Part shown: piece after piece, positions 7,090 through 15,452 of the stretch
Position numbering within the stretch: the stretch's first letter is position 1
How the letters are laid out: each line of letters begins with the position of its first letter
Origin: Caldifarciminota bacterium
GTDB lineage: Bacteria > Hydrothermota > Tepidihabitantia > Tepidihabitantales > Tepidihabitantaceae
Direction: 5' to 3'
Assembly (NCBI GenBank): GCA_020352555.1
Contig: CP070680.1
Span: forward strand, 2,257,003 to 2,290,214
Length of the DNA stretch: 33,212 bases
Position numbers and translations under genes: made by a program
The notes under the pieces: generated by a model
The model's database searches: none
Seen by the model: the letters and a program-made list of their open reading frames with translations, nothing else
Told to the model about the DNA's origin: nothing

Positions 7090-7632
7090 GTGCCGAAACG
7101 CGTCGTCTTCCGGGCGGCAGTGACCCTCCTCTTCCTCGGCCCTGCCGCACCGCTGTCCGCCGACAGCCTGCCCTGTCCACAGCCAGACTCCTCCGAGTCT
7201 TCGGGTCCGATGCCTGCGGAACAACGGATTGCCGAGCTGTTTCCCGGGTTCGGCCATACCCGCGAGCTGCCAGAGCCGTTCCCTCACCTTGCGATACACG
7301 ACAGCACCGGAACCCTGCTCGGGTATCAGCTCGATTCTGATCTTGCTCAGACTACAGTCAACGGCTTCATCGGCCCAGTACCGGTCCGTATCTTCTGCGA
7401 CACGCTCGGTCTTCTTGTCGGCATCGACGTTCTGGACAACCTTGAAACCCCAGGGTATATCAGGTTCATCGAGTCAAGCGACCTGCTCGACCGCCTGCTC
7501 AAGTACCGCGCCGGAACAAAGACCGAGATCGATGCTGTGACCCTGGCAACGCACACCTCTCTGGCCGTAATCCAGGCCGTGGTCAACACTGTCGACGCCC
7601 TGTTTGCGGCCGTTGAACCGGGCCAGGAGTAG
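7090..7632 (+). CDS. Exported FMN-binding-domain protein (RnfG/NqrC/NosR-like)
   Basis: 180 residues from the GTG at 7090, chosen because it sits at the predicted transcription start and begins a signal peptide (VPKRVVFRAAVTLLFLGPA). From about residue 75 the protein has GTLLGYQL, then NGFIGPVPVRIFCDTLGLLVGIDVL, ETPGYI and DAVTLATHTSLAV. This is the order of the FMN-binding domain, in which FMN is joined to the Thr of a D..(S/T)GAT motif. Here the Gly is replaced by Leu (VTLAT), so covalent flavin attachment is likely but not certain. No partner electron-transfer gene is adjacent. Confidence 0.65.
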   Translation: MPKRVVFRAAVTLLFLGPAAPLSADSLPCPQPDSSESSGPMPAEQRIAELFPGFGHTRELPEPFPHLAIHDSTGTLLGYQLDSDLAQTTVNGFIGPVPVRIFCDTLGLLVGIDVLDNLETPGYIRFIESSDLLDRLLKYRAGTKTEIDAVTLATHTSLAVIQAVVNTVDALFAAVEPGQE

Positions 7633-7650
7633 GTACCGCCCCCATCCGCA

Positions 7651-7678
7651 TTGACACTCTGCCCAACAATGGTAAAAT
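7651..7678 (+). promoter_or_regulatory. Promoter of ndk
   Basis: TTGACA at 7651-7656, 16 bp spacer, TAAAAT at 7673-7678. Transcription would begin near 7685, leaving about 17 nt before the TTG start of ndk with no ribosome site in it. Confidence 0.75.
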
Positions 7679-7701
7679 TAGTGCTTGCCTGATACCGGAC
7701 T

Positions 7702-8127
7702 TTGGAGCAGACCTTACTGATCATCAAGCCCGACGCGGTCGCGCAGAACCGCATCGGCGAAATCCTGCGCCGCCTCGAAACGGCCGGGTTTGCGGTCACC
7801 GGGCTCAGGATGCAGACCCTAGACCAGGAGACTGCTGCTGACTTCTACTCCATTCACCAGGGCAAGGAGTTCTTCGGCCCGCTGGTCGAATTCATGACCT
7901 CTGGCCCCTTGGTCGCAGTCAGACTCCAGGGAGAAGACATTCGGCGTCGGGTGCGCGAGTTTGTCGGGGTCACCGACCCTGCCCAGGCCCGCCCCGGCTC
8001 GATTCGTGCCGATTTCGGCACTTCGGTCCGCATGAACGCGGTCCATGCCTCGAACCCTGACGAGGACGTAGACCGGGAACTCGCGTTCTTCTTTGCAGAC
8101 AAGACCAGCCCTCAGGAGGCATTGTGA
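7702..8127 (+). CDS. ndk: Nucleoside diphosphate kinase
   Basis: 141 residues, the usual size. Transfers the terminal phosphate of ATP to other NDPs through a phospho-histidine. The N-terminus EQTLLIIKPDAV is diagnostic and sets the TTG start at 7702. The active-site His115 is in NAVHASN; the nucleotide-binding RPGSIRADFG stretch precedes it, in the normal order. The Kpn-loop equivalent lies at about 90-105. Cytoplasmic. The stop TGA overlaps the GTG of the C25 peptidase gene (GTGA), an unexpected pairing of a nucleotide enzyme with an exported protease. Confidence 0.95.
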   Translation: MEQTLLIIKPDAVAQNRIGEILRRLETAGFAVTGLRMQTLDQETAADFYSIHQGKEFFGPLVEFMTSGPLVAVRLQGEDIRRRVREFVGVTDPAQARPGSIRADFGTSVRMNAVHASNPDEDVDRELAFFFADKTSPQEAL

Positions 8128-11100
8128 GAAGGACCCTTCTGTTTTCCTTCGTCCCGCTGCTGGCGATTGCCGGCACCGTGACCAAGACTTTCACGTTCGA
8201 CAGCCAGGACCTCCGGTTCGGCAAAGCCAACGGCTACGACGTGGTCGAGATGGCTGATTTCATCAGCACGCTCGAACCCGGCGAGCCGATGATGCCGGCC
8301 GCAGTGTTCAACGTCCTGGTTCCGCCCACCGCGACCGTGACCGACGTCCAGGCAACGCCCCTGGACCCCGAGGTCATCCCCGGACACTGGCTCATCCATC
8401 CGGCCCAGCACCCGGTGCCGATATCGGCTGCCGAAACCCCGGAGTTCGTTGACCCGGACCCAGGACTCTACTCCGGCAGTGCCTCCTACCCGATCGAAAT
8501 CGTGGACTGGAACCGCACCGGGACCAAGTCCGAGTTCCGCATCTGCGGATTCGCAATCAGGCCCTTGAGCTACCGGCCTTCGACCGGCGAGCTGACCCTG
8601 TACCGGACCGTCGAGGTCACGGTCCGCTTCCAGGAGAACGACCGTGTGCCTGTCACCCTGACACCGAGCCAGGTCGAGTTGTTTTCAGAAGACGTGCGCC
8701 AGCTGGTCGCCAACCCTGAGGACTTGAAGCGCTTCTCGCCGCCCTCAGCCGCTCTGGACGACCCTGAGGTGCACTACGTCATCATCACCCATTCCTCGCT
8801 CGAAAGCGGGTTCGCGGCCCTTGCCGACTGGCGCACCCGCAAAGGCTGGATCACCGAAATCAGGAACACCGACTGGATCTACGCCAACTACACCGGCCGG
8901 GACCTGCAGGAGAGGATGCGCAATTTCGTAGTCGACTACTACGAAAACCGCGGCCTCAAGTACGTGCTGCTCGCCGGCGACCACGGCTACGTGCCCGGGC
9001 GCCGTTGCCACGCCCGGGTCAACAACTCCACCGGTTACATCCCGGCCGACGTCTACTACGCAGACCTTCAGTGGTCGTACGACGGCAACAACAACAACAT
9101 CTTCGGTGAGATGGGCTACGACACCGTCGACCTGTTCTACGACGTGTACGTCGGCCGCGCGTCGGTCGACAACTCCTCCCAGGTCTCGACCTTTGTCAGC
9201 AAGGTCATGACCTACGAGAGGAACCCGACCACCGACTATCTGAAGAAGATCTGCCTGCCCTATGTCTGGCTCTGGTCCGGTTACTCGGGCAAGGTGTGCA
9301 ACGACAGCATCGCGGCCTTGACACCGGCCGACTGGACCGACTACTACATCCCTGACCCGACCAGCACGACTCCGATGCGCAACGCGATCGACGCCGGCTA
9401 CCACTTTGTCCACCCGACCGCCCACGGCTCGGCGACCGGACTCTACGACATGTACGGACGTGCCATCTATACGACCTCGACCGCCGGAAGTCAGACCAAC
9501 TCGACCCGGCCGTGCATCGCCAACTCGATCGCCTGCATTTCGGGCAACTTCGAGTACTCCGACTGCCTGGCCGAAGCGCTGATGAACAACCCCGGCGGCG
9601 GCGCGGTCGCGGTCATGATGAACTCGCGCGAAGGCTGGGGCACACCGCCCAGCCTGGGACCGTCCGAGAAGATGGACATCAAGTTCTACGATTTCTTCTT
9701 CCGGTTCGACACCCTCAACATCGGCCTTACTCATGCCCGGGCCAAGGACTACTATGCCTACGCGGCCCAGGGCCAGGGTGTCTGGCGCTGGTGCTACTGG
9801 GACCTGAACCTGTTCGGTGACCCCGACATGCCGATGTGGAAGGATACTCCTGGCACGATGTTGACCAACCGGCCGGACACGGTCGAAACCGGAGCCCGAA
9901 CACTCGACATCCACGTCACATCGGGCGGCAGCGCCGTATCCCGGGCACTGGTCTGCTGCTACAAGGACGGCGAGGTCCACGAATCCGGATTCACCAACTG
10001 GAACGGTGACGTCAGTCTGGCCATCAACCCGCTCACCACGGGTCCGATGCTGTTCACTGTCACCGGCAAGAGCAAGTACCCGCTGGAAGACACTATCCAG
10101 GTCGTGCAGGGAACACCCCAGCCATACCTCGCCTACGAAAAGCACGTCATCGAAGACGGCAACAACGGTGAGCTGGAAGCCGGCGAGACCGCGGATCTGT
10201 TCGTCACCCTCGACAATCTCGGCTCTGCCCAGGCCACCAATGTCAGGGCGATACTGCGCACAGCCTCGAACCACATCACCATGGCAGACTCGACATCAGA
10301 CTACGGCAACATCGGCCCGGCCGACACCTCGACCGGTGACCGGTTCAGGCTGACCGCTTCTTCTCAGACTCCGCCCGGCACCAGGATCCGGTTCACGGTC
10401 CATGTCATTGCTGACCAGGGTTCCTGGGACCCGACCTTCGACGTCACCGTAGGCCAGACACCCATGCCGGGCATGGTCTTCATGGACCATGATACCGGCT
10501 ACTGCAAGCTGACCGTCACCGCGCTCGGCGGCATAGGATTCACCGAGCCTCCGGCTGATGCCAAGCCGGCCGCTCCTGCCCTGGACCTGGGCGCCGGGTT
10601 CTCATACCCCAAGGCGGTCCCGAGTCAGCTGTATTACGCGAGCTTGATGGTGGGCAACAGCGCATCATGGCTGGTCGACCGCTTCTACGGCCAGCCGGCC
10701 AACAGCGGACCCAACACCGACTTCGCCATCGTCGAGAGCCTCAGGCCTCGGATCCCGCCGAGCTCGGGTGACGAGCACTTCCGCTCGGTGATGAACGACG
10801 CCGGCCATCCCTCACCCAAGAACCTCCTGGTCACCCAGCACTCCCACCAGAACACGGACACGGGGTACGATGACTTCGTGGTGCTCGCCTACGACCTGAA
10901 AAACCACGGCTCGAGTTCCATCGACAACATCTACGCCGGCGTCATCGCCGACTTCGACATCGGCCCCAGCGCAACCGACAACATCGCTGCCTCGAACGAA
11001 GCCAAGCGCTACTCCTACATGCGCCAGCCGTCTACTCAGAACCCATGTGTCGGCATCAAGGTGCTGGATCCGCCATCGTTCGCCAATCTCACCGCGGTTG

Positions 11101-11648
11101 ACCATGCGCGCTACGTCTACCCGACCGACTCCTGCATGAGCGACAACCAGAAGTACCGAATTCTCAACGGCGGCATATCGGCCCGGAACTCGGACCGGCC
11201 TTACGACTGGTCGGTCGCCACCTCGGTCGGCCCGGTCAGCCTTCCTGCCGGCGGGACCCAGCGGGTCGCCTTCGCAATCCTCGGCGGCAGCAGCGAGGCT
11301 GCCTTCGACGCGAGTGCAGACAGCGCGCAATCCTGGTATGACGACAACAGCGCGGTGTTCGAGGAGACGGGCGTGAAGCTGCTGCAGCCTGCAGACGTTG
11401 TCACCTGCGTGCCGAACCCGTTCTCGAACTCGGTCCGCGTCAGCTGCCAGGTCCGGGTTGCCGGGCAGGTCACGGTCCGGGTGTTCGACATCTCAGGCAG
11501 GGCGGTCGCGACCTTGGTGGACAGACCCGTGCCTGCCGGCCGCGTCGATGCTGTCTGGAACCCGAAGGCCCTGGCAAACGGTGTCTACCTGCTCAAGGTA
11601 ACATTGCCTGACCAGACTCTGACCGAGAAGCTGCTGCTGATGCAATAG
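8124..11648 (+). CDS. Gingipain-like C25 family cysteine peptidase with C-terminal sorting domain
   Basis: 1174 residues, GTG start behind CAGGAGG and overlapping the ndk stop. A signal peptide (VRRTLLFSFVPLLAIAG) is followed by a propeptide-like beta region to about residue 210. The C25 catalytic domain follows: VHYVIITHSSLESGFAALADW, KYVLLAGDHGYVP, then the dyad His434 in PTAHGSATG and Cys471 in ACISGNFE. Residues about 590-1085 are beta domains, including a CARDB-like stretch (DGNNGELEAGETADL). The end is a sorting domain (PNPFSNSVRVS, VFDISGRAVATLV, ANGVYLLKV, EKLLLMQ). An exported endopeptidase like the gingipains is likely. Cleavage specificity cannot be read from the sequence. Confidence 0.9.
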   Translation: MRRTLLFSFVPLLAIAGTVTKTFTFDSQDLRFGKANGYDVVEMADFISTLEPGEPMMPAAVFNVLVPPTATVTDVQATPLDPEVIPGHWLIHPAQHPVPISAAETPEFVDPDPGLYSGSASYPIEIVDWNRTGTKSEFRICGFAIRPLSYRPSTGELTLYRTVEVTVRFQENDRVPVTLTPSQVELFSEDVRQLVANPEDLKRFSPPSAALDDPEVHYVIITHSSLESGFAALADWRTRKGWITEIRNTDWIYANYTGRDLQERMRNFVVDYYENRGLKYVLLAGDHGYVPGRRCHARVNNSTGYIPADVYYADLQWSYDGNNNNIFGEMGYDTVDLFYDVYVGRASVDNSSQVSTFVSKVMTYERNPTTDYLKKICLPYVWLWSGYSGKVCNDSIAALTPADWTDYYIPDPTSTTPMRNAIDAGYHFVHPTAHGSATGLYDMYGRAIYTTSTAGSQTNSTRPCIANSIACISGNFEYSDCLAEALMNNPGGGAVAVMMNSREGWGTPPSLGPSEKMDIKFYDFFFRFDTLNIGLTHARAKDYYAYAAQGQGVWRWCYWDLNLFGDPDMPMWKDTPGTMLTNRPDTVETGARTLDIHVTSGGSAVSRALVCCYKDGEVHESGFTNWNGDVSLAINPLTTGPMLFTVTGKSKYPLEDTIQVVQGTPQPYLAYEKHVIEDGNNGELEAGETADLFVTLDNLGSAQATNVRAILRTASNHITMADSTSDYGNIGPADTSTGDRFRLTASSQTPPGTRIRFTVHVIADQGSWDPTFDVTVGQTPMPGMVFMDHDTGYCKLTVTALGGIGFTEPPADAKPAAPALDLGAGFSYPKAVPSQLYYASLMVGNSASWLVDRFYGQPANSGPNTDFAIVESLRPRIPPSSGDEHFRSVMNDAGHPSPKNLLVTQHSHQNTDTGYDDFVVLAYDLKNHGSSSIDNIYAGVIADFDIGPSATDNIAASNEAKRYSYMRQPSTQNPCVGIKVLDPPSFANLTAVDHARYVYPTDSCMSDNQKYRILNGGISARNSDRPYDWSVATSVGPVSLPAGGTQRVAFAILGGSSEAAFDASADSAQSWYDDNSAVFEETGVKLLQPADVVTCVPNPFSNSVRVSCQVRVAGQVTVRVFDISGRAVATLVDRPVPAGRVDAVWNPKALANGVYLLKVTLPDQTLTEKLLLMQ

Positions 11649-11665
11649 CAGGGCGGTCCAAGCCC

Positions 11666-11691
11666 AGAGCGGGGGCCTTGGCCCCTGCTCT
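11666..11691 (+). terminator. Terminator hairpin after the C25 peptidase gene
   Basis: AGAGCGGGGGCC pairs with GGCCCCTGCTCT with one mismatch position that can form a G-U pair in RNA; CTTGTC follows. It lies 17 bases after the stop and between two convergent genes, so it may end transcription from both sides. The U-tract is weak. Confidence 0.6.
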
Positions 11692-11706
11692 CTTGTCGAC
11701 GGTCGC

Positions 11707-12100
11707 CTACTCGACCTTGTAGACCTGCCGGTTCTCGTCCACCCACAGGCCAACGACCTGGGCCTCGAATCCCCGCGCTTGAACCGCGGCAACACACTTC
11801 CGAAGCTGCTCTATCTGCACGTCCTCGGCCACCGGATTCCCCGCGCAGTCGTGGTGCCCGACCACTGCGCTGTGCCTGGAGCCGCGCTTGTCTGCCGATA
11901 TGGCAACTCTGCCCAGTATCGGCCCGGCCTGTGAGCTGTCGCGCGCCTGCGCCAGCAGTCTGGCCAGACCGGGTTCGGGGACGCGGTCCACGAACTCGGC
12001 ACCGTACTTGGCCTTGAGCCTTTCGATGACAGGCAGCTGGGCCCTGCCGCCCTGCAGTTGACAGCGGTCGCGAAGGTAGCCTCTGCCGAAGATGCTCCCT
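11707..12100 (-). pseudogene. Carbonic-anhydrase-like small protein, frameshifted at the 5' end
   Basis: An open frame from about 12060 to 11707 reads GGRAQLPVIERLKAKYGAEF, VDRVPEPG and VVGHHDCAGNP, ending GLWVDENRQVYKVE. I recognise this as the small beta-carbonic-anhydrase-like family, whose N-terminus should read INCMDGR.QLPVI. The missing piece TFATAVNC is present just upstream but in another frame (about 12077-12054), one base short between AACTGCA and GGGCGGCAGG. No start codon precedes it before the stop of the propeller gene at 12102. The next open start, GTG at 11991, gives only 94 residues and lacks the metal-site Cys. Either a decayed gene or a sequencing error. Confidence 0.6.
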
Positions 12101-12101
12101 G

Positions 12102-14294
12102 CTAGTGCTGAATCACCACCTTCTGGTGCCTCGGACCCCAGGACCCTGGAACCCTGGAACCCTTTGCTCCAACGAAGTACACCCCTGGCGCCACTCCGCG
12201 AATGTCGTTCTCACCCGCGCGCAGGTCCATGACCTTCCTGCCGGCGAGGTCGAGCAGCGACAGCACCGCCCGCCTGTCCGGTGAGCCGGGCACAGACAGC
12301 ACGCTCTTCGCGAAAGTCGGGAAAGTACGCCCGGGGCGGACGCCGGCAACTCTTCTCTCCCAGACACCGGTCAGGAACGAGTAAACATGCAGACCGCCGC
12401 CGCTGGTCCCTGCAAACAGCTTGACTTCGCCGTTGTCCTGGCATGCCTCCAGACAGGTGACGTTGACGCTCGTCAGCCCCTCGTTCAATGATGCCCACGA
12501 AACGCCGGCATCGGTCGACATCGCGACTCCGTATCTCCCGCCGACGAACACGGTATCCGGCCCGCCCGGGAACAGACACACGTCGGCGAGGTAGTACCCG
12601 CCGCCGACCCGCTGCCACGTCGCCCCTGCGTCGGTCGTCTTCCAGCAGCTGTCCATCGCTGCCGCGTAGACGGTGTTCTCGTCGTCCGGGTGGACCGCCA
12701 GCCCGTAGACCCGCCCGCCCGGCGACGCGGTCTCGGCCCATGTGCGGCCGTAGTCGGTCGAGCGCCACGCCCGGCCCGAGTAGTTGACGTGTCCGGCGCC
12801 GTACACGACGCTGCGTGCGCCCGGAGCAACCGCGAGCGCGTAGAGAGTGCCGTTCGACGTGTCGGACAGGTTGATGCGCTCCCAAGTACCGCCGCCGTCG
12901 CTCGAGAAGCATGCCATCGCCGGACGGGGTGTTGAAGATATGCTGTCATCCCCGGCTGTAATCAGAATATTTGATGAATCCGGATGGACGACGAGCGCGC
13001 CGCCATCCGAATGGTAGGAATCGATCTGTGTCCAGACGGCTCCGCCGTCGGTGCTCGTGAAGAGCTCTGCGCGTCCTCAGCCCGAACCCTCGAGCGCGTA
13101 CAGGATGTCGGCGTCCGCGCCCGGGATGACGCCGATGTCGCAGATACCGCCGCAGGCGAGGAAGTACCGGCAGGTATCCCAGGCCGCACCGCCATCCAGG
13201 CTGTAGTACATCCCGCAGTCGTCCATATCGAGGTATATCCTGGACGGGTCGCTCGGGTTGATGCTGAGTGAGTTGATGGTCGAGACCCGCAGTCCGACAT
13301 CCGACCTGGTCCAGGCAAGTCCGGCATCGGTCGACTTGCGGACTCCAGCGCTCCCCCAGGCGTAGACCAGGTCCGAATCGGTCGGGTGCGCGCCGAATCC
13401 CTTCAGGTATCTCATGTGCAGTCCCGGATTGGGACGGCTCCACGTCAGGCCCCGGTCCGTAGTCCGGTACACGTAGTTGTATCCCGCATAGCCGATATCC
13501 GGGTCCGCGGTCGAAAACCCCATGTAGTAGCCCAGCAAAGAGCCGGTCTTGACCCAGGTATCCCCGGCATTGGTGGTCCGGAACACCCCGCCCGAAGCCG
13601 CGGCCAGCACCACATTCTTGTCGTCCGGGTCGATACGGAACGCCTTGGTCTGGGCCGTGGTCGGCGTGATACCGGCATTGGCGAACGCCCAAGTCAGCCC
13701 GGCGTCGGTCGACCGGTACAACCCGGCGTGGCTCGCACCCACAAACAGGTAGCCGCTGTCCGCCGCGACCGAATAGGCGTACTGGTTCTCGACCGTGGAA
13801 TCGATGATCGTCATCGGCGACCAGGTCAGGCCGCGGTCATCCGACCGGGTGAATGACGGATGGCGGGGCGTCGTGCTGTTGTACCCTACAACGTAGATGC
13901 GGCCCGGTATCGCAGGGTCAATCGCGGCGTAGTACATGTAGATTGGCGTCGTGACATAGGACCAGGTTTCTCCGTGGTCGGTTGAACGCAGGAACCTGTT
14001 GCCGGACCCGGTCGCATACACCAGGCTGTCGTGCCACGGGTCTACCATCAGATTGTATGGCGTGTAGGTGTAGGGCAGAGTACCCACCGTCTCCCAGGTC
14101 GCTCCCCCGTCGGTCGAGCGGTGCACCCGCGAATATGCGCCCGGGCTGTAAGGCGCGACGTAGATGACCTCAGGGTCGTGCGGGCTGATACACCCGGCAT
14201 CAAGCCTGCCGCCGTCCGGCTCGGTCGACAGCCAGTCAGCCGGGGCGATTGCTGTCAGAAGCACTGCGCAAACCACGGTACAAAACAGTCTCAT
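12102..14294 (-). pseudogene. Exported BNR/sortilin-type propeller with sorting tail, interrupted by one in-frame TGA
   Basis: The ATG at 14294 (behind GAGGAGAC) opens a signal peptide (MRLFCTVVCAVLLTAIAPA) and then BNR/sortilin-type repeats of about 50 residues, each with a S/T-TD-GG-TW turn (HRSTDGGATWETVG, RSTDHGETWSYV, RTTDRGLTWSRP). At 13079-13077 codon 406 is TGA. The same frame continues with no other stop for 324 codons: FTSTDGGAVWTQI, FSSDGGGTWERI, RSTDYGRTW, KTTDAGATW, STDAGVSW, and the sorting domain LLDLAGRKVMDL, PGVYFVGAKG, KVVIQH. So 730 codons form one propeller gene cut in the middle of a blade. Translation stopping at the TGA would give 405 residues with no sorting signal. 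Confidence 0.8.
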
Positions 14295-14340
14295 GTCGTC
14301 TCCTCGTCTTCTGTCGGTCCAGCTAGACTCATCTGACACT

Positions 14341-14369
14341 AGCTTAGCCCGATACTCAGAGGGTGTCAA
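14341..14369 (-). promoter_or_regulatory. Promoter of the BNR-propeller gene
   Basis: On the minus strand TTGACA (14369-14364), 17 bp spacer, TAAGCT (14346-14341). The leader is about 40 nt and holds a GAGGAGAC ribosome site before the ATG at 14294. Confidence 0.7.
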
Positions 14370-14378
14370 TATCCGGGT

Positions 14379-15452
14379 CTAACCAGCATGCCCGCGCGGC
14401 GCGTACAGAAACACAACGGTGCCTGCCAGTGCAATGCCTGCCGCAACCAGCACAACCGCCGCGTAGCCGAAAGCGCCCGTCACCCCGGTCAGCAATGCGC
14501 CGCTCACCGCCGACAGCCCGAACATGGATTGGAACGTACCGGCTGCGGTCGAACGCTCGGGATTCCTCTCCATCAGCCGTTTCATTGCACCGAGATACAG
14601 CAGACCCCAGGACAGCGCCAGAGCCACCTGGATCGGGATCACCCACCAGTGGCTGGTCGCCAGGGCATACGCCGCGAACACCACCACAGAAACCGCCAGC
14701 CCGGCCTGGACCAGGAGCCGCGAGTCGAACCGTTCGAGCAGGTTCATGAACACCGCCTGGCTGAACGGGTTCAGCGCGTACACGAACCCGACCCAGAATC
14801 GACTCGCGCCCAAGTCGGCGAGGAATACCGGGAAGATCGCCCAGATGCTGAAGGCCCCGGTGTGCCGCAGGTAGAAGGAAAGATACAGATGCCAGTTGTG
14901 TCTGATGACCCTGGTATCCAGGAAAGGCTGGTCCAGCCGGACATGCTGGCTCTTCAACCCGACGACAGCCACGACCGCAGTCAGTCCGAGGAGGATGGCG
15001 GCAATGGGGAAGAGCCAGGACGCCGCCGCCGCGCCTGAGGCCAACGCGCCTATCCCCCAACCCAGCGACCCGAACCCGGTGAACCGACCCAGTCTCTGCG
15101 TCCGGTCATAGTAGTACGCAACCAGTGCTGCCGGGAACATCCCCATGCAGAACCCGGTCGCCGCCCTGACAGCGAACAGCCCGGGCAGCCCTCTTGCCAG
15201 CGAGTGGGCCGCGACCGCCAGCCCGGTCGCCACCACCCCGGCTACCACGAACTTCTTCCGGTCCCCGAAATCCGCCCATCTGCCGAACAGGAGGTTGGAC
15301 AACAGGGCTGCGGCCTGGAAAGTCCCGACAAGCAGTCCTATCTGTGGTTTCGAGGCGCCCATGTCCCGGGCCAGCAGCGGGATGTATACGACCGTCATCA
15401 TGATCCCGGCGTTTGCCATCATCTGGATGAAGTACGGGCTGCGCCTCATCAT
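14379..15452 (-). CDS. MFS transporter
   Basis: 357 residues from the ATG at 15452, which overlaps the stop of the upstream glycosyltransferase gene (ATGA). About eleven or twelve hydrophobic segments span the protein. The MFS signature between helices 2 and 3 is clear (FGRWADFGDRKKF, residues about 55-67), and the second half repeats the pattern weakly (LLERFDSRLLVQAG). Slightly shorter than a typical 12-helix MFS protein. The substrate is unknown; being coupled to two DUF2723 glycosyltransferases suggests a link with envelope glycan or lipid-linked sugar handling, an inference only. Confidence 0.85.
   Translation of the reverse strand: MMRRSPYFIQMMANAGIMMTVVYIPLLARDMGASKPQIGLLVGTFQAAALLSNLLFGRWADFGDRKKFVVAGVVATGLAVAAHSLARGLPGLFAVRAATGFCMGMFPAALVAYYYDRTQRLGRFTGFGSLGWGIGALASGAAAASWLFPIAAILLGLTAVVAVVGLKSQHVRLDQPFLDTRVIRHNWHLYLSFYLRHTGAFSIWAIFPVFLADLGASRFWVGFVYALNPFSQAVFMNLLERFDSRLLVQAGLAVSVVVFAAYALATSHWWVIPIQVALALSWGLLYLGAMKRLMERNPERSTAAGTFQSMFGLSAVSGALLTGVTGAFGYAAVVLVAAGIALAGTVVFLYAPRGHAG

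Noticed and set aside
8745..10274. A 509-codon open frame on the minus strand inside the peptidase gene
   Set aside because: It is Val/Gly/Asp-rich, has no domain, and lies entirely opposite the C25 catalytic domain; a product of high GC content.
13077..13079. Selenocysteine or reassigned TGA in the propeller gene
   Set aside because: TGA ends several clear genes in the window, and no SECIS-like hairpin or selenoprotein motif follows the codon.
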